A DNA stretch of 64,000 bases from Achatina immaculata. Lineage: Eukaryota > Mollusca > Gastropoda > Stylommatophora > Achatinidae. The position numbers and the translations under genes were made by a program. Under the pieces are notes generated by a model, which saw nothing but the letters and a program-made list of their open reading frames with translations, was not told the DNA's origin and ran no database searches. Positions 42,906 through 54,866 of this stretch are shown piece by piece. Every line of letters begins with the position of its first letter. Position 1 is the first letter of the stretch. Where the stretch lies: the NCBI GenBank assembly GCA_009760885.1, contig CM019701.1, forward strand, positions 36,222,697-36,286,696, read 5' to 3'.

Positions 42906-45746
42906 TTAATAAATAGCATATCCGTGTAAATAGCATAAGTATCATCCGTATAAATAGCAAAAACGTATAAATAGGATAAGTATCATCCGTATAACTAGCA
43001 AATCCGTATAAATAGCATACCCGTAGAAATGGCATATCCGTATAAATAGCATACCGTATAAATAGCATAAGTATCATCCGTATAAATAGTATATCGGTAT
43101 AAATAGTACATCCGTATAAATAGCATATCCGTATAAAAAACATATCTGCATAAATAGCAAATCCGTATAAATAGCATATCCGTATAAATAGCATAAGTGT
43201 CATCAGTATAAATAGCATATCGGTATAAATAGCACAAGTATCATCCGTACAAATAGCATATCCGTATAAATAGCATAAGTATCATCCGTATAAATAGCAT
43301 ATCCGAATAAATAGCATATCCGAATAAATAGCATATCCGTATAAATAGTATATCCATATAAATAGCATATTCATATAAATAGCATATCATTATAAATAGC
43401 ATGTCCGAATAAATAGCATATCTGTATAAATAACATCCTATAAATAGCATAAGTATCATCCGTATAAATAGCATAAGTACCATCCGTATAAATGGTATCC
43501 TAGAATAAATAGCATATCCATATAAATAGCATAAATAGCATCAGTATCATCCGTATAAATAACATATCAGTATAAATAGCATATATGTTTAAATAGTATA
43601 TACATATAAATAGCATATCCGTATAAACAGCATAAGTGTCATCTGTATAAATAGCATATACGTATAAATTGCATATCCGTAAAAATAGAATAAGTATCAT
43701 CCGTATAAATAGGGTATCCGTATAAATCGCATAAGTATCAACAATATAAATAGCATATCCATATAAATAGCATATCCGTATAAATAGTATTTCCATATAA
43801 ATAGTATATCGTATACATAGTATATCGTATAAATAGAATTTCCGTATAAAAAGCATAAGTATCATCCGAATAAATAGGATATTCCTATCAAAAGCATAAA
43901 CTATAAATAGCATAACTATCATCCGTAGAAATAGCTTATCCGTATAAATAGCATAAGTATCAATCTCATAAATAGCATATTCGTATAAATAGCATATTCG
44001 TATAAATAGCATAACCGTATAAATAGCATAACCGTATAAATAGCATATTCGTATAAATAGCATAAGTATTATCCATATAAATAGCATATGAGTATAAATG
44101 GTATAAATATCATCAGTATAAAAAAGCATATCCGTATAAATAGCATAAGAATCATCCGTATAAATAGCATATCAGTATAAATAGCATAAGTATCATCCGC
44201 ATAAATAGCATATCCGTATAAATAGCATATCCGTATAAATAGCACATCCGTATAAATAGCATATTCGCATAAATAGCATATCCGTATAAATGTCATAAGT
44301 ATCATCCGTATAAAAAGCATATCAGTATAAATAGCATATTCGTATAAATAACATATCCGTAGAAATAGGATATAAGTATAAATAGCACATCCGTAAAAAT
44401 AGCACATACGTACAAATAGCATATCCGCATAAATAGCATATCCGTATAAATATCATAACTATCATCCGTATAAATAGCATATCCTTATAAATAGCATATC
44501 CGTATAAATAACATATCCGTAGAAGTAGGATATCCGTATAAATAGCACATTCTTACAAATAGCATATCCGTATAAATAGCATATCTGTATAAATAGCATA
44601 TCCGTATAAATAGCATAAGTATCATCGGTATAAGTAGCATATCCGTATAAATAGCATATGCTTATAAATAGCATATCCGTAATAATAGCATATCCGTATA
44701 AAATGCATTTCCGTATTAATAGCATATCCGTATAAATAGCATATCCGTAGAAGTATCATATCCGTATAAATAGCACATTCTTACAAATAGCATATCCGTA
44801 TAAATAGCATATCTGTATAAATAGCTTATCCGTATAAATAGTATAAATATCATCTGTATAAATAGCATATCCGTATAAATAGCATAAGTATCATCGGTAT
44901 AAGTAGCATATCCGTATAAATAGCATATGCGTATAAATAGCATATCCGTAATAATAGCATATCCGTATAAAATGCATTTCCGTATTAATAGCATATCCGT
45001 ATAAATAGCATATCCGTAGAAGTAGCATATCCGTATAAATAGCATATCCGTATAAATAGAATATCCATATAAATATCGTAAATAGCATATCCGTATAAAT
45101 AACATATCCGCAGAAATAGCATATTCGTATATATAGCATAAATATCATCCGTATAAATAACATATGCGTATAAATAGCATATTCGTATAAATAGTATATG
45201 CGTTTAAATAGTATATCCATATAAAAAGCATATCCATATAATTAGCATAAGTATCATCCGTATAAATAGAGTATCCCTCCCTATAAATAGCGTATCCATA
45301 TAAATAGCATAAGTATCATCCTATAAATAGCATATACGTATAAATAGCATAAGTATTATCCGTATAAATAGCATATCCATATAAATAGTATATCCCTATA
45401 AATAGCATATCCGTATAGATAGCATATCTGTATAAGTAGCATATCCGTATAAATAGCATATCCATATAAATAGCATAAATATCATCCGTATAAGTAGCAT
45501 GTCTGTATAAATATCATATCCGTATAAATAGCATGTCTGTATAAATATCATATCCGTATAAATAGCATGTCTGTATAAATATCATATCCGTATAAATAGC
45601 ATAAGCATGATCCATATAAATATCATATCCATATAAATTGCACATCTGTATAAATAGCATATGCATAGAAATAGCATAAATAGCATAAGTATTATCCTTA
45701 TAAAAACATATCCTTATAAATAGCATAAGTATCATCCGTATAAATT
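42906..45746. repeat. Satellite/minisatellite array of 17- and 24-bp units
   Basis: About 2.8 kb of the unit AGCATATCCGTATAAAT (17 bp), interspersed with a 24-bp variant carrying AGTATCA after AGCATA. It has on the order of 150 units. Local higher-order structure: a 34-bp dimer with 'catgtctgtataaat' is repeated three times at about 45496-45598, and an about 270-bp block with the rare variants 'ccgtaataatag' and 'aaatgcatttccg' occurs near 44677 and again near 44946. The minus strand has long open frames through it, but these are a by-product of a stop-free 17-mer and not genes. Confidence 0.95.
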
Positions 45747-45747
45747 A

Positions 45748-47538
45748 TGGTCATTGGAGGCACAATATTCCCACAGAAAGAGATACATAAATCAACGTGG
45801 ATATCTCCAGATGGTAGAACTAGAAACCAGATAGTTCATTTTTGTATTAGAAAGCAATACAGAACATCTCTCATAGATGTAAGGGCAATAATCCAGCAAG
45901 CGCTGGACTGAAAAAAAAACAGATAGAAAAGCATGGATAGAAAAAAAAAAGATGGAAGTATATACATGAAAGACGAGGAGAAGATCTTGGAAAAGATCTG
46001 GTGAAAGCAACATACAAAAAAAAATAGACAAGAAAGTAAAAAGTTCAGCTAGAAGGGATGAAAGAGAATACATAGACAATATGGCGAAAGATGCAGAAAA
46101 AGCAGCAAAAACAGGAGACAGCAAAACTTTATATAACATACAAAAGAGGCTAACAGGTACTATTACACCTAAAGAAAGACCAATCCTTAGCAAAACTGGA
46201 ACCCTATTAACATAAAATAAAGACCAAAAGCAAAGATGGGCTTCCAAGAAATACTTAATCGACCACACCCAAAAGAATTGTTAACCCTTGACCCCGACAT
46301 GCCAGCCCCACAACTAAATGTCAACCTAGATGAAATTAAATTGCATGAAATCGAAACAGCAGTGAATTTAATGGCTAACAACAAAGCTGCAGGTGAAGAT
46401 AAAATAACACCTGAAATGCTAAGACCTATCAATAGTGACAACATGAGACAACTACAGAGAATGTTTAACAAGATTTGGAAAGAAGAAAAGGTCCCTTCTA
46501 ATTGGAAAAAAGGAATCATTGTTGAGATACCAAAAAAAAAAAAGGCAACCTTAGTGACTGTAACAGTTGGAGAGGAGTAACCTTAATATCAGTTGTGTCA
46601 AAAGTATTTTGCAAGGTCATTTTGAATAGATTTAAAGATATAGTGGATACTGCAATGAGAGAAGAACAAGCAGGATTTAGAAAAGGGAGAAGCTGTCTCG
46701 ACTAGATCTTTACTCTCAGAATAATACTTGAAGAACATATTGAAAAGCAGAAACCATTAATACTGAACTTCATAGACTTTAAAAAGACATTTGATAGCAT
46801 ACACAGAGATTCATTATGGAGAATTTTAAGTCTATATAGAATACCATCTAAAACTGTCAACATTATTAAGGACTTCTACAATGGATATGTTTGTGCAGTC
46901 AAGACAGAAGAAGGGATGAGTGAATGGTTCCAGATTGAAACAGGTGTGAAACAAGGATGTATACTGTCTCCTTTACTTTTTGGGATTACAATAGACTTCA
47001 TAATGAAAAAATGCTGCACAGGTAACGCAGGTATTGACTGGGTACATGGAACCCAACTAGAAGATCTTGATTTTGCGGATGTCATAACTCTTATCAATAA
47101 CAATGTGAATTCCATGCAACAAAAAACAGATAGCCTGTCTTCACTGGCTAGCAAAATAGGACTTGAAATTAACAAAGACAAAACAAAAATAATGAAAATT
47201 CCCCTTAATCAAAGTGGAAAAATACACATAAAAATGACAGATATTGAAGAAGTCAATCAATTTGCATACCTTTGCAGCTACATAGACCAGGATGGTGACA
47301 CTAGAAAAGAAGTTAGAATCAGAATTGCAAAAGCAGCATCGATCTTCAAGAATCTTGAGAACATATGGAATTCAAAAGTTATAAGCACAAAAACCAAGTT
47401 AAGACTATTCAATTCAAATGTAATATCCACCTTCATTTATGCATGCGAAAGCTGGAAAACAAGAAATTAGACTCTTTTGAAAACAAATGCCTAAGGAAAA
47501 TACTCGGCATCAAGTGGAACGAATTCAAGAACATCGTT
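45748..47538 (+). mobile_element. LINE family A copy, endonuclease C terminus to mid-tail
   Basis: It starts '[15 protein letters not shown]', the end of the endonuclease, then is deleted across the next part (near 45892) and continues as family A through I-T-P-E-M-L-R-P-I, N-W-K-K-G-I-I-V, V-F-C-K-V-I-L-N, motif A I-D-F-K-K-T-F-D-S-I, 'MSEWFQIETGVKQGCILSPL', L-D-F-A-D-V (FADD with the second Asp changed to Val), and L-E-I-N-K-D-K-T-K-I-M. It ends abruptly in 'W-N-E-F-K-N' at 47538. Stops include one at 46203. It is collinear with 59736-61790. Confidence 0.9.
46916..47470 (+). pseudogene. RT fragment of the 45.7-kb LINE A copy
   Basis: A 184-codon frame homologous to the 61167-62093 frame. 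It carries motif B G-V-K-Q-G-C-I-L-S-P but has F-A-D-V instead of F-A-D-D, so the catalytic dyad is broken. It ends at a small deletion in 'S-W-K-T-x-N-x-K-L-D'. The upstream half is a separate frame at 46236-46580. Confidence 0.8.
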
Positions 47539-47789
47539 ATGTGTCGGTTTTGCAGAGAGAGTGTCAGAGGTTCTCATGTTATATTGCTGTCGTTTAGGTG
47601 GAGTTGAATGTCTGGGTCGTGTTAGTTTCTCTTTGAATATCATAGAAACTAGTTTATTATACTTTCTGATAACATTCAAACTGATACATCTTACTCCACT
47701 AAACCCTTCCTAACAACAGCATGAGCAACCTCTTTAAACACTACACTATTCAGCTGGTCCCTTGACCTGGTACATACTATTTCATATAC
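47539..47789. other. No gene recognised
   Basis: Unassigned DNA between LINE A and repeat R1. Confidence 0.3.
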
Positions 47790-48412
47790 ACATAGATACG
47801 GAATGAGGGAAAGCAGCAGCTGGAAAGTTCAGAGAGGCTTATACAAATCACAGATATAAGTCTCTGACTCCCAAGTGACGGCCATCAATGTCACACTAAT
47901 GATAGAAATCATATGGGCTTTAAAAACCGTGTCATTCATGGATATGGAACCACAGGAACTTGACTATAAATTCAGCTTTATCAAACCTGCTTTTCCAAAC
48001 ATTCCGTCCCTAAGCTCTCATCTACTCTTTTCTTCACTCCAACTACATTCACTCTGTTATGTCTGTCTATCTCAGTGTAACATCACTGTATTTCTTCCTC
48101 CACCCCTCTTTTATTGGTAACTAATATGATTATTATCACAGTATTTACATTTTACAACCATGCCCAAGGTCACAGTTTCATACAAGCCACGAGTGAGTTA
48201 AGTACCCTGTTTTTCCTTTGTGTTACATATCATATGTTAATTTAGACTTTTTACCATGCATATTTTTGTATGAATGAAGCTTAAGTCAAAACATTACAAC
48301 TTTGCGCTCCATTGAAGAATAAAGCTGTTCCTGTCTTTTTTCTAAAATTTCAATTATTCTAAATTATATATAATGCTGAAGTGTCATTTGTATTTGTGAA
48401 TGCATAGCATTA
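47790..48412 (-). repeat. Dispersed repeat R1, copy 2 (inverted)
   Basis: This is the reverse complement of 27150-27815 throughout. Landmarks include 'tctgactcccaagtgacggc', 'atgggctttaaaaaccgtgt', 'tatctcagtgtaacatcact', 'acgagtgagttaagtaccct' and 'caactttgcgctccattgaa'. The 81-codon frame within it is a coincidence. Confidence 0.75.
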
Positions 48413-49680
48413 TAACATTCCTTATGCGAAGTGATTCTTTTGCGTGTGCTGCTGGAAACATTGTAAATGAGATGCAAGAGTAACTTGTTTCATCACATTC
48501 GTGTTCTGTCTGGTCTAAAGCAGCTTATGCAGTTGAAGCGATTAGTGGCGGAAGATGCCTATTATCGATATATGAGACGCCGGCGTAGCCACAGCGGCGT
48601 TTACACTGAGAGATAACGTGTCTGATAACTAAATACAGAATTGGCAACTTTAAGGTAGTAGAATACGCCAAGATGAGAGCATAGGTGGGCTTGTCAGCCC
48701 ATCTAATATATAATGTCATTGTGTAACAGGTTACAGATCTTTTGTGAGAAACCATGTTGTTATGGTACAAAAAGTTATAGACCACAACTCACTTGTTTAT
48801 GCAAGCACGGACAAAACGTATCTCTATGTTCCGACTGAGAACTCAGTCACGTGGATCTGAGTGGAGGGATGTATGAATGAGGCAGTTTTTCGTCTGATTG
48901 TTGTAGAGACATATCGTGTGTGAGTTTTTCTCTTGAAAGGATGTTTGTTAGGACTTCGTTCGTCATGTAAGTTTTGTAGTTGGTTGTCCCTGTTAGGACA
49001 AATGTGTGTTTAAGTTAGAATGTTGTTTTTGCTAGATGTATTTGTCCTTTTTAGGACAAAAAGTTGTAAAGTTTATCTATGTGTTGTAAGTTGATGGTCC
49101 TTTAGGAGAAAATGTGATTTTGGTTGGAAGGTTGTGGATGGAGTTGTTCGGTATATATGAGGTTAGTATGTTTTTGGTGTTGTATGTTAGTGTGAGAGTC
49201 CAATGGTGATGTTAATGGCCAGAACCGTTTTTCTATTCTCACTGTAATTGTTTCCATCAGTTTACATACCACATCCATTTGCATCACGCACTTAACAAAT
49301 GGGAATTCATCATTAAACTTTTGTTGATTTTTGTAACTGTTGAATCCTGTGACAATTGGATTCATGTTGAGTGCCAACTGCAGTGTTGAGTGAGTTGATT
49401 ACATGTAACTGGTCATGTTTGTGTACGGATGTGTAGTGGTTGTTGTCCTGGGTTTTCGTGTGTCACACTGTGTATAACAATGTGACGTCTTTTATATCAC
49501 TTGTGTAGCAGTCAAATAAATCTGCTCCTAAGTAGTGACGTTTGTATTAATGAATGAAGAATATCCAATTCAGTACTTCAAGACAGTTAACTGTTACACA
49601 CACACATACACACACACATACTAGCACAGTACAGTACAGTGTGTGGGCAAAACATGTGTTTAGAATACACTATTAATAGT
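48413..49680. other. Unassigned repeat-like DNA with three small hairpins
   Basis: The inverted motif TTGTCC...GGACAAA recurs at 48984, 49042 and (as tggtcc...ggagaaa) 49095. The end near 49513-49590 (tgtagcagtcaaataaatctgctcc) looks like a polyadenylation region of an LTR, so a decayed solo LTR is possible but unproven. A CA repeat lies at about 49597-49620. The segment at 48545-48610 is similar to 49695-49765 (see findings). Confidence 0.3.
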
Positions 49681-50099
49681 TCAATGATATGGAAATACTG
49701 TCGAAAAGTGCAGACTATTACCGACATATGGGTTTTCAGCATAACCATGGCGACATTTACACCGGAATGAAAGTATGAAACCCAAGTTCAAAGTGTTCTC
49801 GGCGTGCTGAGAGATTAAATGGTTGCAGGGAATGCAGTTCCTAACGTCGAGGCTCTCTGATAAGAGTGGGGCGGCATCGAGCGGGTAGTTAAGCCTCTTC
49901 TCTGCTGAGGGCTCTGACATAGTGATCGTTTAGTTCCATTCCTGTAGCACAATATTGCCATGGATTTATCTTTTAATTTATTGAACCGTCACCGGTGCAA
50001 GGAGTTTGTGCACTGAGGTCTACGCTGCAGCAGCATCTGCATGAGTCAAATCGACTAGAGAGGAGGGAAAAAAAGAAATCATCTTTGGTGAATGAAGAG
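49681..50099. other. Unassigned; second copy of a short coding-like motif
   Basis: Read on the + strand, 49700-49765 gives A-D-Y-Y-R-H-M-G-F-Q-H-N-H-G-D-I-Y-T, similar to 48550-48610. The remainder shows nothing. Confidence 0.3.
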
Positions 50100-51508
50100 G
50101 GCAAGGAGAGCAGGGAAATGTAAGAATAGGACTAAAGCCGATAGAATCAGGCTGAAATGCATAAATGTTGGTTATCGGAACTGCAGGAGCGCCAAACAAC
50201 GGGCCCCTGTCTTGGAGCGTATTTTGTATGGTTTTGATGTAATGCTCTTATAGTTACAGAATCTTCGATTTCCAGGATTTCCACTGTTATTCCAACCCAA
50301 CGAGAGGAAGTCGCAATGGGCAGGCGATTCTAATCAAAGCAAGATTGCAGCATGAAATAATTGACATATTCGAGTGAAACACGGCCAGCATGGAATTACA
50401 AGGCCTGCAAGCCTATATTGTAGGTGCAAGGTGGAACATAATTAATATATACGTTAGAAACAACTCGTTCACGGACGAAAAACAAAGGAAGTTCTTGACT
50501 GAATTTGAAGATCTACCGAGGGATAGATTGCTGGTTTGTGGCGATTGTAATGTTCGAAGTACAAGCTCAGACAATATCGTGTAAAATACACAGGGTCTAG
50601 CATTAGATACTGCATTGTTAGGAATTAATATATATGTAGTGAACAGAGAGGAAATGACGCGGCTGGCCACAAAAGACTAGGACTCAAATTCAAACAGACC
50701 TGACTTTGGTTTCCACACAAGTCTTGCTGGACGTGCATTGGAAGGCCGTGGCATATAAGCGAAGGTGATCATCTCCCCTGCAGTGTGAGAATTAATAAAG
50801 TTGGGAAATGTAGTCATAGAAAGACAAGGCATGCATTTAAATATGAGCGCTCGGATGATAAGGCCCTAAGGAAGATTAGATTGAAAACGTGGCAAAGGAA
50901 AGTAGAGAACAGCGGATTGAGTCGACCACTCTGGTGGACAGAGTAAATAGAAAATGCCTGACGGACCAAGCGAAGGGCAATACAAAGATGACGGAGATCT
51001 AGAGGAAATCCGCATGTAACAGCTGAAGAACTGAATGGAGCAGAGGAGGAAATGTCAGAGGCAACAAATGCATTCGAATCTCTTGCTACTGAGTCAAAGG
51101 CGCTTGCGTGGAATAAGCTGATACAAGAAATATCTGCTGAGAAGTCTTTGCGCAAATTCTGACAGGTGCAAAGGAGAACAAAACAGCAAGCCTGGAATAC
51201 AACTGAGTACCAACATAAGGGATGAGGAAGGTAATGTATTGACATCTGACGAGCAGAAAGTGAGAGTCTTTTCCAACATACGTCAAAATTCAGATCAGAG
51301 TAATCTTGAAAAGGGACTAAGGACGAGAAACACAATATCGAGTTTTTTACAAACAGAAATCATGGAAAGCTCAACAGAGGTGGAGGTTGTAAGACAGACA
51401 ATTGTCTACCAAAAATAGTGCACCCGGTCTTGATGGCATGCGGTATGGACATATGGACATCTCAAGGAAGTTGATAACAATGTTTTAAATCATTATATAT
51501 ATATATAT

Positions 51509-51757
51509 TAAAGAGAAAACTTAAATATTTTGGACACATTAAACGTCATGATAATCTAGAGAAAACCGTCTTGGACGGGTACATAATGGGAAAAAGAAAG
51601 AGAGGAAGACCAAGACGAAGATGGCTGCAAGACATCGTTGATGGTCTGCAAATGGATGCATCAGCAGCAGGCCATCTTGCTCACAACCGAGAGGCTTACA
51701 GGAGTGCTGTTAGGGAGGCAAAGTTCCACAAGGGACATGCAAATGAGTGAATGAATG
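51509..51757 (+). mobile_element. LINE family B short 3' copy
   Basis: From 'K-R-K-L-K-Y-F-G-H-I-K-R-H-D-N-L', through 'MGKRKRGRPRRRWLQDIVDG' and A-S-A-A-G-H-L-A-H-N-R-E, to G-H-A-N-E, stop, with GAATGAATGAATG tail. (TA)n lies just before (51495-51508) and just after (51768-51800). Confidence 0.9.
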
Positions 51758-51761
51758 AATG

Positions 51762-51800
<39 letters not shown>

Positions 51801-51803
<3 letters not shown>

Positions 51804-52806
51804 AAAACTAAATTGATGACAACTGACAAAACAAACAAGGCAACTGAAATATGTATCAATGAGGAAAAACTGGAAGAAGTGGAGAGTTTTGAATATCTTG
51901 GATCACTACTAACTAATAATGGAGATACAATGAGGGAAATTAAAAGGAGGACATCTATCGCTCTTCAGAAAGTAAAACAAATAAAGAATCTTTGGAGAGG
52001 AGCAGACAGAACCACAAAAATAAGATTTTTAAGGGCATGCATCTTTCCCATCGCAACATATGCCTGTGAGACCTGGACACTTAACAAAACAGCTGAGAAA
52101 CACATAAATGCCTTTGAATGTAAATGCTACAGAAGAGTTCTCCAAATATCGTGGACACAAAAAAGAACAAATATATCTATACTTTTCATTCATTCCTTTG
52201 CATGTCCCTTGCGGAACTTTGCCTCCCAAACAGCACTCCTGTAGGCCTTTCGGTTGTGAGCAAGATGGCCTGCTGCTGCTGCATCCATTTCCAGATCATC
52301 AACGATGTCTTGCAGCCATCTTCGTTTCGGTCTTCCTCTTTTTCTTTTTCCCATTATGTATCCTTCCAATACGGTCTTCTCTAAATTATCATGACGTTTA
52401 ATGTGGCCAAAATATTTAAGTTTTCTCTCTTTAATCCTCTTTACTAGCCAGCCTTCTTCAATATTAAGCTCTTGTGGTATAGATATATTTGTTCTTTTTT
52501 GTGTCCATCTATACTACAAGAGCTTAATATTGAAGAAGGCTGGCTAGTGAAGAGGATTAAAGAGAGAAAACTGAAATATTTTGGACACATTAAACGTCAT
52601 GATAATTTAGAGAAGACCGTTTTGGAAGGATACATAATGGGAAAAAGAAAAAGAGGAAGACCAAGACGAAGATGGCTCCAAGACATCGTTGACGATCTGG
52701 AAATGAATGCAACAGCAGCAGGCCATCTTGCTCACAACCGAGAGGCCTACAGGAGTGCTGTTTGGGAGGCAAAGTTCCGCAAGGGACATGCAAATGAATG
52801 AATGAA
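51801..52806 (+). mobile_element. LINE family B host copy, split by an antisense B copy
   Basis: The two halves are 51801-52184 (K-K-T-K-L-M-T-T-D-K-T-N-K, F-E-Y-L-G-S-L-L-T-N-N, 'RTTKIRFLRACIFPIATYAC', up to T-N-I-S-I) and 52508-52806 (L-Q-E-L-N-I-E-E-G-W to G-H-A-N-E, stop, with GAATGAATGAATG tail). When joined they form one uninterrupted C-terminal reading frame, so this copy was young when hit. It starts directly at a (TA)n tract and is followed by another (TA)n at 52809-52854. Confidence 0.9.
52185..52507 (-). mobile_element. LINE family B copy nested antisense in another B copy
   Basis: Minus-strand 3' part, from 'D-T-K-K-N' at 52507 down to the G-H-A-N/K-E end and tail at 52187 (ttcattcattcctttgcatg on +). 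The duplicated host sequence ctatact lies on both sides (52178-52184 and 52508-52514), with 7 to 9 bp shared depending on how 'at' is assigned. With 52508-52806 it forms a roughly 300-bp inverted repeat able to fold back. Confidence 0.85.
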
Positions 52807-52808
52807 TG

Positions 52809-52821
52809 AATATATATATAT

Positions 52822-52854
<33 letters not shown>
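52809..52854. repeat. (TA)n microsatellite
   Basis: Two TA tracts separated by a single A, directly after the family B tail. Confidence 0.95.
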
Positions 52855-54866
52855 GCAATTGCAGAAGATTGCAACCAGAGCTTGAAGACTCTTGTAATAC
52901 CTGATGATTGATTGAACAGTTTCTTGATTCCCTTGCCAATAAAAAAATAGGTAAAGAAAATACAAAACTGAGTGGATATCGAATTTTACATTACAAAACG
53001 TTTATGGCAAGATAAGTAAGAGATTATAGCCGGGCGACTATCAGACTTTCTAGAGACAAATGGGATACTACCCAATACATTAGGAAGTTATCGTCCAGGA
53101 AGAGATACAGCTAATAACTCTTCGATCCTGGCATATGATGTATACGCGGGATTTCAGAGAAAAGAGGACACCTGATCTTGAGGATGCATACAACAGTAAT
53201 ACAATGATGTTGACACTCATGGAGTTTGGGGTAGGTGCAGGATTGGTTCGATGGATAGCTTCAATGTTGTTGAGGCGATCAGTTGCCTTAAGATAGAGAA
53301 CATGGATCTCAGAGACAAGAAACATTGCTACGAGGCAGCCTCCTGTGCTACTCAGTGTATATTCTACTGGCACTGCGCTGTTATTTGGGAACGATATGGG
53401 ACCAAGGCTGACCTACGCTGATGATATGTTAACATATGTGTAGAGAGGAAGTAGCCTCAAGCGTACAGTACAGGGTGGATCAGATCAGAAGCTGGTGTGA
53501 GGATAACAACGCGGTGATAAAGCTAGCATCCTGTGGTGCTTATTTAATAACAGAATTGTAGGATCTGATGTTTCGATTGTGAAGTATCAAGGCCAAGATA
53601 TTAAGATAACACATTTCATGAGGTATATAGGGATCACATTTGATCGTTCATTGTCCTTTGCACACCATGTGGACAATGCAACACAAAAAGCCAGAAAAGC
53701 ATTGGGGGCTGTTAGGTTAAAGGCCGCAGTGGGGTTTCCACAACGCACTCTATTCTTGCTGGTGCATGCGCTGGTGCTGTCACCTTTGCAGTATGGTCGT
53801 TGGCCTGCTCACCCTAACCAATGCACAGCAGAACACGCTAGAGCGTCTACAGAACGAGGCAATGTGAGTGGTCTTAGGTTACACCAGAGATACTCCGGTG
53901 GCTGCAATGCGCTTTCTGCTTGATGTTATTTATATGTCTATGCTCAGGTAAGAGCATACATCGGAGTTGGTGGCATGAAGGACTATCCTCTCAATAAGGA
54001 GTTGGGGTTAAATAGAGAAGATGCATCAAACGAGGCAGATCCTGGATGGCTGAGGCTGAGATGCAAAAATGTGAGCGTGTGATTTAGATGAGGTGCCTAA
54101 AGGTGATGACTGGTTACGGGTACAGAATCGACCTCAGCTAACAAAGGTTGTTATAAAGAAGGGCGGTGTATGCCGAGATTGGGCACAGGGGACAGCTGAA
54201 CGTTGGTTTTAAGATCTCATCCAGCATCACTGTGGGTCTTCCGACATTGTAATATATACAGATGGCTCAGTGACTTGGAACAGCAGAAATGGTTGAGGTT
54301 TTGTTGTCTACCGAAATGGAAGAGTCGTGGCACAGGGTTCGGGAGCCTTTGAAGTCACCACATCAAGCATGCGAATGGAAATTAAGGCTGTGTCGGCAGC
54401 AATGGAATGGCTAGTTGGTCATGATGTGGTTAACGGTGTCATTGTGACGGATTCACAGAGTATGCTTCGTAAGACTGAGAAGAAATTGCTTCGAAAAGAA
54501 TGGGTTCCAGCTGTTAAGCCAGTCAGCTGTGACAAGACTAACGTGGCTTTACTGTCTAGGGCATGCGGGCAATGCTGTGGTAGATAGATTTACTGGACAG
54601 GCTAAAATAAATGGCACACTGACAAAAATACTAAAGCTGTATTAGACAGACTGCGGGAAAATGAAGAGAGGGAATGGAAGAACAATGTAGATCTCAAGAT
54701 ATTTCTGGAGCTGGGGCAAATTAAAGGTGCTGGCAGGAAATCTGAACTGTGTGGAAGAAAATGCTTTGTAAACAACCAACATTTGACAGGAACTATCAGC
54801 AAACATATTCTGCGGCATGCGGTGAAACTGTATGGGATTGTCCCGAATCCGGAGTCTGAATTTTGA

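Larger units (their letters stand above)
50100..54866 (+). mobile_element. LINE family G with RNase H (I/jockey-like), old and interrupted
   Basis: A degenerate + strand element. The endonuclease part holds V-G-Y-R-N-C-R-S-A, A-R-W-N-I-I-N-I-Y-V, and L-L-V-C-G-D-C-N-V-R-S (GDFN with Phe to Cys). The RT remnants follow on both sides of a younger insertion cluster at 51495-52855 (Y-A-D-D-M-L near 53418, 'FMRYIGITFDRSLSFAHHVD' near 53618). Next comes RNase H with I-Y-T-D-G-S-V-T at about 54250, 'M-R-M-E-I-K-A-V-S-A-A-M-E-W-L' and V-T-D-S-Q-S-M-L, and an end at N-P-E-S-E-F, stop, 54864. The RNase H domain separates it from families A-F and suggests the I/jockey/Nimb group. Every domain is broken. 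Confidence 0.7.

Noticed and set aside
42829..45735. Series of minus-strand frames of 73-209 codons
   Set aside because: They are translations of the 17/24-bp satellite, with a 17-residue period caused by a stop-free unit.
42906..45746. CRISPR-like array
   Set aside because: Units are head-to-tail with no constant spacer class, in a eukaryotic context without cas genes.
48413..49600. Solo LTR
   Set aside because: An AATAAA-containing end is suggestive, but I found no matching TG...CA ends, target duplication or second copy.
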